Shown here: one piece after another, positions 6,347-12,281 of the stretch
Numbering within the stretch: the stretch's first letter is position 1
How the letters are laid out: each line of letters opens with the position of its first letter
Assembly (NCBI GenBank): GCA_050736615.1
Contig: JBOHWL010000222.1
Coordinates: 1 to 13,755 of the forward strand
Reading direction: 5' to 3'
DNA length: 13,755 bases
Origin: JBOHWJ01 sp050736615
Lineage (GTDB): Bacteria; Desulfobacterota; Binatia; Binatales; Binataceae
Position numbers and translations under genes: made by a program
The notes under the pieces: model-generated
Told to the model about the DNA's origin: nothing
The model's database searches: none
The model's input: only the letters and a program-made list of their open reading frames with translations

Positions 6347-8449
6347 TTATTTGCGGGACTCCGCCGCGGCGCCGTTCGGCCTGATCGCTGTTGACGTTTT
6401 TCCAACCTTGCCGTTGGGTTTTTTTGAGGCGGAGTGAGCGGCGGGCGCCACCCGGACCGGCAAAATCACCATGCTGAGTCCATGCAACTGCAGCCAGTTC
6501 TGCAGTTCGATCGCGGTATGGTTATGCAAGAACCGGCTAATGAAACCGTCCAGCGCTTCGCTGAAGATGAGCTTGCCGGCGAAAAAGACCACGTGCGGGA
6601 ACTCCTGCGCGACTTCCAGGCATAAGCGCCGCAATTCGAGCAGTACGTCGGGGCCGATCGCGGTGCGCAATTCCGGATGGAAACCGAGATCAGCGGCGAA
6701 GCGGCAGTATTCGACCAGGTCGTCGGCCACCTGCTGCTCAAGCTGCCGCACCTCTTCGGGTCCCTTGAGCAAGGCGGAGTCCACCTCGCCCACGCCGACA
6801 AACACGAGATTGCGGAATTGGCCGTCGAACAGGCGTGGAATCGTGGTCAGGGTGGCCAGTCCGAGTCCGTTGAAGCCGTTAACCAGAAGCACCGCCGTGG
6901 GCGCTTCCGGGTCGCGCTCGGCAGGCTTGTGTTCGGCGGCGGCAAAGATTTCCGGTAGAACGTTGGCCTCGAGCTGCTGAATGGCGCGGCCGACCATATC
7001 GTAATGACGCCTCACCACATAACACAGGACAACGAAGCCGCCCGTAATCACGATAGTGACCCAGCCACCCTCGTCGAATTTTACCGTCACCGTAATCACG
7101 AGGATGGCGGCGGAGAAGAAACAACCGACGCCATTGATCAGCAGCTTACGTAGCCATTTGCGCTCCTCACGGCGCGATTTCCACCAGTGCACCGTCATGC
7201 CGAGCTGTGAAAGCGTGAACGTGATGAACACGTTGATCGCGTAGAGCACGACCAGCACGCCAACATGAGCGTCGGTGCCGATCAGAATCAGGATGGTCGC
7301 CAGCCCCATCGTGAACACGCCGTCCTGCGTCACCAGCCGCCCGCTCAGGTTGGCAAAACGCCGCGGCATCCAGCGGTCGGTCGCCATCGTGGCCAACACG
7401 CGCGGACCATCGACGAAGCCGGTTTGCGCCGCCACGAACAGCAGCGCGCCCTCGGTGATCAGGGTGAAAGTCACGACCGCGCCGCCGATTGAGATGCCGC
7501 CCACCGACCAGCCGCGGCTCATATTTTTGAACAGGATCGCGTTGAGGGTCTCGCCCTTAACCGGTTGGACATTGAAGAGCATGTAGCCGAACAGAATGCC
7601 GCCGGCCAGAAAGGCCAGCGAGAGCGCCATGTAAATCATGGTGCGCTTGCCGGTCACGGTGCGCGGCTCGCGCAGAATCGGCAAGCCGTTGCTCACCGCC
7701 TCGATTCCGGTGTAAGTGCCGGCGCCCATGCTATAGGCGCGAAAGAAAACCACCGCCAGAGCCACGACGCCGATGGTACTGACGCCGGCATTCACCTGCT
7801 GCACCGCGTCATGTATGACCGCCGGCATTTGCGGGGCGCGCTCCACCAAGGCGTAGCTGATGAGCCACGCGTGCATCACCAGGAAGGCGATGAAGATCGG
7901 CAGCAGCGACAACACCGATTCCTTGACGCCGCGCAAATTCATCGCCACCAGAATCAGCACCACGAAAATGCAGAGCCAGAACTTGTAATGCAGCCAGCTA
8001 ATTGGCAGAAAGCTGAAAATGGCGTCGGCGCCGCTCGCAATCGAGACCGAGATGGTCAAGACGTAATCGACCACCAGCGCGCTGCCCGAGAGCAGTCCGG
8101 GATAGGGACCCAACAGTTTGGTCGCCACCAGATAGCCGCCGCCGCCGGTCGGAAACAAATCGATGGTCTGCGAGTAGGACGCCGAAATCACGAACACCGT
8201 GAGCGCCGTGAGCATCGCGAGGAACACCGCCAGGTACTGATGAGGTCCCAAGGCAAGGTAGGCTTCCTCCGGGCCATAGCACGAAGAGGTAAGCCCGTCC
8301 GAACCCAGTCCGACCCAGGCCAAAAAAGCAACCAGTGAGAGATTATGAAAAATCTCGGGGTCGCGAACATTGCGCGGCGGTCCAATCAGAACCGCGCTTA
8401 GGGTGCGTTTTTCTCCTGATGAGGAGCTTGAACTATCGGCGGACGCCAT
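6347..8449 (-). CDS. KimA-like APC/KUP-superfamily permease, probable K+ importer
   Basis: This 700-residue multi-pass inner-membrane transporter has about 12 helices up to residue 475 and a cytoplasmic C-terminal domain of about 225 residues. It follows Bacillus KimA/YdaO closely: GSDGLTSSCYGPEEA (49-63), FPTGGGGYLVATKLLG, LVVDYVLTISVSIASGADAI (125-144), TGIEAVSNGLP (247-257), ATMATDRWMPRRF and VFITFTLSQLGM. Asp51, Tyr58, Asp128, Thr132, Ser136 and Glu250 line up, with matching spacing, with KimA residues Asp36, Tyr43, Asp117, Thr121, Ser125 and Glu233 (recalled, not aligned by software) that bind K+ or relay protons. Proton-coupled K+ uptake is therefore more likely than amino acid transport. 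The N-terminus has a serine run (6-11), and the C-terminus is a basic Ser/Lys tail after residue 665. It is longer than KimA (about 607 residues). The gene lies 98 bases after folD on the same strand. Confidence 0.85.
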   Translation of the reverse strand: MASADSSSSSSGEKRTLSAVLIGPPRNVRDPEIFHNLSLVAFLAWVGLGSDGLTSSCYGPEEAYLALGPHQYLAVFLAMLTALTVFVISASYSQTIDLFPTGGGGYLVATKLLGPYPGLLSGSALVVDYVLTISVSIASGADAIFSFLPISWLHYKFWLCIFVVLILVAMNLRGVKESVLSLLPIFIAFLVMHAWLISYALVERAPQMPAVIHDAVQQVNAGVSTIGVVALAVVFFRAYSMGAGTYTGIEAVSNGLPILREPRTVTGKRTMIYMALSLAFLAGGILFGYMLFNVQPVKGETLNAILFKNMSRGWSVGGISIGGAVVTFTLITEGALLFVAAQTGFVDGPRVLATMATDRWMPRRFANLSGRLVTQDGVFTMGLATILILIGTDAHVGVLVVLYAINVFITFTLSQLGMTVHWWKSRREERKWLRKLLINGVGCFFSAAILVITVTVKFDEGGWVTIVITGGFVVLCYVVRRHYDMVGRAIQQLEANVLPEIFAAAEHKPAERDPEAPTAVLLVNGFNGLGLATLTTIPRLFDGQFRNLVFVGVGEVDSALLKGPEEVRQLEQQVADDLVEYCRFAADLGFHPELRTAIGPDVLLELRRLCLEVAQEFPHVVFFAGKLIFSEALDGFISRFLHNHTAIELQNWLQLHGLSMVILPVRVAPAAHSASKKPNGKVGKTSTAIRPNGAAAESRK

Positions 8450-8547
8450 AAGACGTTGGTCGGCTATCCTTATTAATTTAGGTGGCGTTGAAACAGCGTA
8501 GAACTTACAAGGAGGTCGAATGAGGCATTAGCGGTCAAAGAGAAACC
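8450..8547. other. folD to permease spacer with a stray AAGGAGGT-ATG on the plus strand
   Basis: On the minus strand this is the 98-base leader of the permease. TTAATAA near 8471-8477 is a possible -10, but no convincing -35 or Shine-Dalgarno sequence is visible. On the plus strand AAGGAGGT (8509-8516) stands three bases before an ATG (8520) that opens only three codons (Met-Arg-His) before TAG. There is no terminator hairpin, so folD and the permease could share a transcript. Confidence 0.4.
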
Positions 8548-9447
8548 TTATAACGTGTACTCCGCAGGTTCCAGCCCCGCCATCCGGCGCGCAGCGTCGA
8601 TTAGATTTTGCATCAGCGCCGCCACCGTCATCGGTCCGGTGCCGCCCGGATTTGGCGTGATCCATCCCGCCACTTCTTTCACCGCGTCAAAGTCAACATC
8701 ACCGGCAAATTTCCCGGGTCCAATCCGCCGGAACCCAACATCGATCACGCAGGCGCCTGGTTTCACGATATCGGCCGTAATGAGAAACGGCCGCTCCAAT
8801 TCCGCGCCAACACACGACACCAGCAGATCCGCTTGGCGGCATATGCCCGCGAGGTCACGCGTGTGGCGATGACACCAGGTGACGGTCGCATTGCGCAGCC
8901 TGCCGCCCAGAATGATCGCGAGCGGCTTGCCCGCGATATCGCTGCGCCCGATCACGGCCGCACGCGCGCCGTCAAGCGGGACCCGGTAGTAGTCGATCAG
9001 GGTCAATACGCCGCGCGGCGTGCATGGGATCAGACCGCCGGCTTGCGCGCGATAAAGGCCGCTGACGTTAACGGCACCGACCGCATCGATGTCCTTGCGC
9101 GGATCGATCGCATCAAAAAGGCGAAAGACGTCAACATTCTCAGGCATCGGTAATTGCAAAAGGACGCCCGTGATACGAGGGTCGGCATTGAGCCGTGCGA
9201 TGATCGCAAGCAGCCATTGGGTCGAGGCTTGCTCCGCGCCCAAGCGCACCATCTCGATGCCAAAGCCGAGTTGCTCGGCCATCCGCCGTTTATTGCGCAC
9301 GTATTGCAATGAAGCGGGATTGTCGCCCGCCAGAACGGCCGCCAGCACCGGGATCTGGCCACGCCGCGCAAGCTCTTCCGCATTTTGCCGCAGTGACGGC
9401 ATCAGGTGCGCACTCAGCTCGCGGCCATCCATAATGATCGCTGACAT
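8548..9447 (-). CDS. folD: Bifunctional methylene-THF dehydrogenase / methenyl-THF cyclohydrolase
   Basis: This 299-residue cytoplasmic enzyme oxidises 5,10-methylene-THF with NADP+ and hydrolyses the methenyl product to 10-formyl-THF. The family motifs run in order: GDNPASLQYVRNK (41-53), LLQLPMP (96-102), PRKDIDAVGAVN (116-127), PCTPRGVL, VIGRSDIAGKPLAIIL, ADLLVSCVGAE, GACVIDVGFRRI, and GWITPNPGGTGPMTVAALM. Lys53, Gln98 and Asp121 correspond to catalytic Lys54, Gln98 and Asp121 of the E. coli enzyme, so it should be active. Several normally stable positions differ: KDIDAV for KDVDGF, RSDIAGKP for RSxxVGxP, and ITPNPGGTGPMT for ITPVPGGVGPMT. Length is normal. The ATG at 9447 fits the usual start; an ATG five codons later is less likely. 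It diverges from gcvT, whose product feeds it methylene-THF. Confidence 0.95.
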   Translation of the reverse strand: MSAIIMDGRELSAHLMPSLRQNAEELARRGQIPVLAAVLAGDNPASLQYVRNKRRMAEQLGFGIEMVRLGAEQASTQWLLAIIARLNADPRITGVLLQLPMPENVDVFRLFDAIDPRKDIDAVGAVNVSGLYRAQAGGLIPCTPRGVLTLIDYYRVPLDGARAAVIGRSDIAGKPLAIILGGRLRNATVTWCHRHTRDLAGICRQADLLVSCVGAELERPFLITADIVKPGACVIDVGFRRIGPGKFAGDVDFDAVKEVAGWITPNPGGTGPMTVAALMQNLIDAARRMAGLEPAEYTL

Positions 9448-9711
9448 AATTCAGCCGCGCGACGCTACGAAATCAGTGGCAGCCCTCCGGCGCTATAGCC
9501 CGACAGCAATTCATCATCGGCGCGGACGACAGTTCCTGACCACGACCCTTGTCCGTTGAGCTTCACTTCCAAGAACCTGTTATGGCGGAGTATAGCATCA
9601 GCGCCTCCTGAGCAAGCCGCGGCGGCTTCGCTCATCGGCCTTTCTTAACGCGTTCGCGTCGAGCCGCCACGGTTCCTCACGTTTCTTATCCTTTGTTAGA
9701 ATGGGCACGGA
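9448..9711. other. Divergent folD / gcvT intergenic region
   Basis: These 264 bases must carry the promoters for folD and the gcv operon. I see no glycine-riboswitch features. A hairpin with a 10-bp stem, one bulge and a 3-base loop lies at 9610-9633 (GAGCAAGCCG / CGGCTTcGCTC); it is not followed by a T-tract on either strand. A 33-codon GTG-started frame on minus (9566-9465) ends 17 bases before folD, with no good ribosome site, and I do not call it a gene. Confidence 0.5.
9694..9702 (+). promoter_or_regulatory. Candidate extended -10 promoter of the gcv operon
   Basis: TGTTAGAAT contains the extended -10 TG dinucleotide followed by TAGAAT. The first ATG of gcvT begins only 9 bases after the hexamer, so the transcript would be leaderless or nearly so. 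The -35 region is weak (TTCCTC near 9673). No strong Shine-Dalgarno sequence precedes gcvT, which agrees with this reading but does not prove it. Confidence 0.4.
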
Positions 9712-10842
9712 ATGATGGTTACGGCTAAACGCACACCGCTGTTCGGATTGCATCTCAAGCTCGGCGCCAGAATGACGGAATTCGGCGGCTATGAAATGCC
9801 ACTCAACTATCCCGGCGGGATTATTGGCGAACATCTAGCGGTGCGTTCAGCCGCTGGCCTGTTTGACTTGAGTCATATGGGCGAATTCGAGCTGCGCGGC
9901 GCCGGTGCGTCGCCGCTGCTGGAGCGCGCGCTGACCAACTCCGCGACGCGGTTGCACGAGGGGCAGGCGCAATACACGCTGATGTGCGACGAGACGGGCG
10001 GCACACTGGATGATCTGATCGTTTACAAGCGCGACGCTGGCTACATGCTCTGTGTCAACGCTGGCAATATCAGCAGTGATCGCCAGTGGCTGCGCGGGCT
10101 CGCACGCGAAGTCGATTTTCAGGATCAAAGTGAACAGACCGCGCTGCTGGCGATACAGGGACCGCTGGCGCAACGGATACTCGCACGCGCGACCATCCTA
10201 CCGTTGCCCGAAATCCGGCGATTCCGCTTTGTCTTTGGCGACGTGGCCGGAGTGCGCTGCCTCATCGCGCGCACCGGCTATACCGGTGAGGATGGCTTCG
10301 AAATCTTCATGCGTGCTGAAGACGCCGAAACCGCGTTTGCCGCGCTGCTTGAGCTTGGCACGAAAGACGGCCTCAAGCCGTGTGGATTAGGTGCGCGCGA
10401 TACGCTCAGGATGGAAGCGGGATTGCCGTTGTACGGCCATGAACTTGATTGCGAAACCTCGCCATTGATGGCTGGGCTCGGCGCGTTTGTAAAATTTGGC
10501 CATGATTTTATTGGCGAGAGCGTATTGGTAAAGCAACGTGATCAAGGGGTAAGCAGGCGTCTGGCCGGTCTGCGTGTTGTGGACGGCAGGAGTATTGCGC
10601 GGCAGGGCTACAAGGTATTCCGCGATGGGCAAGAAATTGGCTTTATCACCAGCGGGACATTCGCTCCCAGTTTTGGCCGTCCGCTCGCGCTCGCATACCT
10701 GAGTACGGATAATGGCACGCCGATTCCCGAGGGAATTTCGCTGGCCGTCGAGATTCGCCGGCGATCAGTGGCGGCGGCGGTGGTGAAGTTGCCTTTCTAT
10801 CATGCGCAAACTACGCCCGCGCATGCGAAGGCGCCGGCTTGA
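9712..10842 (+). CDS. gcvT: Glycine cleavage system T-protein (aminomethyltransferase)
   Basis: This 376-residue protein takes the aminomethyl group from lipoyl-GcvH, releases ammonia and makes 5,10-methylene-THF. The family pattern is complete: RTPLFGLHLKLGARMTEFGG near the N-terminus, RSAAGLFDLSHMGEFELRG (45-63), GGTLDDLIVY at 96-105 with the folate-site Asp100/Asp101, IQGPLAQ, RTGYTGEDGFEIF, GLGARDTLRMEAGLPLYGHEL, and a C-terminal barrel with GFITSGTFAPSFGRPLALAYL. Length is normal for bacteria. Two ATG codons sit in tandem (9712 and 9715), and either could start. It leads the gcv operon and is divergent from folD. Specific glycine cleavage is more likely than a GcvT-like dimethylglycine or YgfZ role because gcvPA and gcvPB follow directly. 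Confidence 0.96.
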   Translation: MMVTAKRTPLFGLHLKLGARMTEFGGYEMPLNYPGGIIGEHLAVRSAAGLFDLSHMGEFELRGAGASPLLERALTNSATRLHEGQAQYTLMCDETGGTLDDLIVYKRDAGYMLCVNAGNISSDRQWLRGLAREVDFQDQSEQTALLAIQGPLAQRILARATILPLPEIRRFRFVFGDVAGVRCLIARTGYTGEDGFEIFMRAEDAETAFAALLELGTKDGLKPCGLGARDTLRMEAGLPLYGHELDCETSPLMAGLGAFVKFGHDFIGESVLVKQRDQGVSRRLAGLRVVDGRSIARQGYKVFRDGQEIGFITSGTFAPSFGRPLALAYLSTDNGTPIPEGISLAVEIRRRSVAAAVVKLPFYHAQTTPAHAKAPA

Positions 10843-10895
10843 GAGCCGCGCGCCACGGGAATTTTTTGTGACGAGCGTGCCTGCCCCGATGATTA

Positions 10896-10911
10896 GGCGC
10901 GATCGCGCGCC
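10896..10911. repeat. Inverted repeat in the gcvT-gcvPA spacer
   Basis: GGCGCG and CGCGCC form a 6-bp G+C-only hairpin around ATCG, 21 bases before gcvPA. With no T-tract it is unlikely to terminate. It could be an mRNA processing or stability element, or chance in G+C-rich DNA. The whole spacer (10843-10931) is only 89 bases and holds no gcvH. Confidence 0.3.
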
Positions 10912-10931
10912 GGGATGATCGAATTGACGCG

Positions 10932-12281
10932 ATGAGATTCATTCCACATACCGACGCCGATATCGCCGCGATGCTCGAGGTCACGGGCGCCGCGAGTCTG
11001 GACGAATTGATCGCGCATGTGCCCGCGAACCTGCGCGCGTCCGCAACGATCCAACTGCCGCCGGGGTTGGACGAGGCGCGGGTGGTTGGCGAAATCAGCG
11101 CGCTGGCTAACAAAAACCACGGTGCGAGTGGCTTCGCCAGTTTCTTGGGCGGCGGCTATTATCGCCATTTCATCCCGGCGGCCGTGCGCGCGATCATCGC
11201 GCGGGCCGAATTCGCCACCGGCTACACGCCCTACCAGGCGGAGGCCAGCCAGGGCACCACTCAAGCGATCTTTGAATTTCAAACCATGATCGCCCAGTTG
11301 ACCGGACTCGAAGTGGCCAATGCGAGCATGTATGACGGTGCTTCGGCCGCCGCTGAAGCGGTGCTGATGGCCCGCCGCCTGCTGCCCCAACGCAACGTGG
11401 TGGCGATTTCGCGCGCATTGTGGCCCGATTACCGCGATACTATCGAAACCTATCTCAGTCCACAGGGCGAACTCGCGGTTGCCGAGCTCCCGTTCAATCA
11501 GGCCAGCGGCACGACCATGCTTGAGGCGCTGGCGCGGCTTCCCGCCGAGCGTCTGTTGTGCACGGTCATCGGTTATCCCAATTTGTTCGGCGCAATCGAG
11601 CCGCTGGCGCGCTTCGCCGATGCGACGCATGGCGCTGGCGGCATCCTGATCGCCGTTACCGCCGAAGCGCTGGCCCTCGCATTGCTGAAGCCGCCGGGCG
11701 CGCATGGCGCCGATATCGCGGTTGGTGAAGGCCAGAGCTTCGGTCTCCCCGTGCAATTCGGGGGACCCGGGCTGGGCTTCATGGCGGCGCGCCTCGGGCA
11801 CGTGCGCCAAATGCCCGGACGGTTGGTTGGCCAGACCCACGATCGCGACGGCCGCCGCGCCTTTTGCTTGACGCTGGCGGCGCGCGAGCAGCATATCCGG
11901 CGTGAACGCGCGACCTCGAATATCTGCACCAATCACTCGCTCTGCGCCCTGGCCGCGACCGTCTATTTGTCCGTGATGGGACGGCGCGGATTGCGTGAAC
12001 TCGCCGCGCGTAACGTCGAACTCGCGCATCTGGCGCACTCGGCGTTAATCGCGGCGGACGTTCAGCCGGTTTTCGCCGCACCGTTTTTCAACGAATTCGC
12101 GGTTAGCTTGCCCAAACCCGAAGCGGCATTGGCGGCGGCCGAGGCTGCGGGCGTGATCGCGGGAATGGCATTGGGCAGTCGTTTTCCCGAGCTTCCCCAA
12201 GCGGTGTTGGTCTCGGTCACTGAATTGAACTCGCCGAATGAAATTGAACGGCTGGCGACCGTGTTGGGTGGCAAGCATTGA
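10932..12281 (+). CDS. gcvPA: Glycine dehydrogenase (decarboxylating) P-protein, N-terminal subunit
   Basis: This 449-residue alpha-type subunit belongs to the two-subunit P-protein, which decarboxylates glycine and passes the aminomethyl group to lipoyl-GcvH. It begins with the family start MRFIPHTDADIAAMLEVTG. Further motifs are FLGGGYYRHFIPAAV, TGYTPYQAEASQGTTQAIFEFQTMIAQLTG, NASMYDGASAAAEA, GADIAVGEGQSFGLPVQFGG, MPGRLVGQTHDRDGRRAF and REQHIRRERATSNICTN. These are the signatures of the PLP fold type I half that lacks the PLP lysine; that residue is in gcvPB. Length is typical. The ATG at 10932 has no obvious Shine-Dalgarno sequence. Its TGA overlaps the TTG start of gcvPB by two bases, so the two subunits are probably made in equal amounts by translational coupling. 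Confidence 0.96.
   Translation: MRFIPHTDADIAAMLEVTGAASLDELIAHVPANLRASATIQLPPGLDEARVVGEISALANKNHGASGFASFLGGGYYRHFIPAAVRAIIARAEFATGYTPYQAEASQGTTQAIFEFQTMIAQLTGLEVANASMYDGASAAAEAVLMARRLLPQRNVVAISRALWPDYRDTIETYLSPQGELAVAELPFNQASGTTMLEALARLPAERLLCTVIGYPNLFGAIEPLARFADATHGAGGILIAVTAEALALALLKPPGAHGADIAVGEGQSFGLPVQFGGPGLGFMAARLGHVRQMPGRLVGQTHDRDGRRAFCLTLAAREQHIRRERATSNICTNHSLCALAATVYLSVMGRRGLRELAARNVELAHLAHSALIAADVQPVFAAPFFNEFAVSLPKPEAALAAAEAAGVIAGMALGSRFPELPQAVLVSVTELNSPNEIERLATVLGGKH

Noticed and set aside
7565..8338. 257-codon open frame on the plus strand
   Set aside because: Antisense to the KimA-like permease; the translation is His/Gln/Arg-rich with no hydrophobic core or motif.
8450..8547. 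c-di-AMP (ydaO-type) riboswitch ahead of the KimA-like gene
   Set aside because: Only 98 bases separate the gene from folD, too short for that aptamer plus expression platform, and its conserved blocks are not visible.
9465..9566. Possible 33-codon gene on minus just upstream of folD
   Set aside because: GTG start with GGAAG directly adjacent and no proper spacing, no recognisable family, and length within chance expectation. Conservation in relatives would be needed to revive it.
9448..9711. Glycine riboswitch ahead of the gcv operon
   Set aside because: I found no pair of glycine-aptamer-like cores, and the likely promoter is so close to gcvT that there is no room for a leader RNA.
10893..12038. 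381-codon open frame on the minus strand
   Set aside because: It lies entirely antisense to gcvPA, which has unmistakable family motifs. Its translation is rich in Arg, His and Gly with no domain, as expected of a shadow frame in G+C-rich coding DNA.
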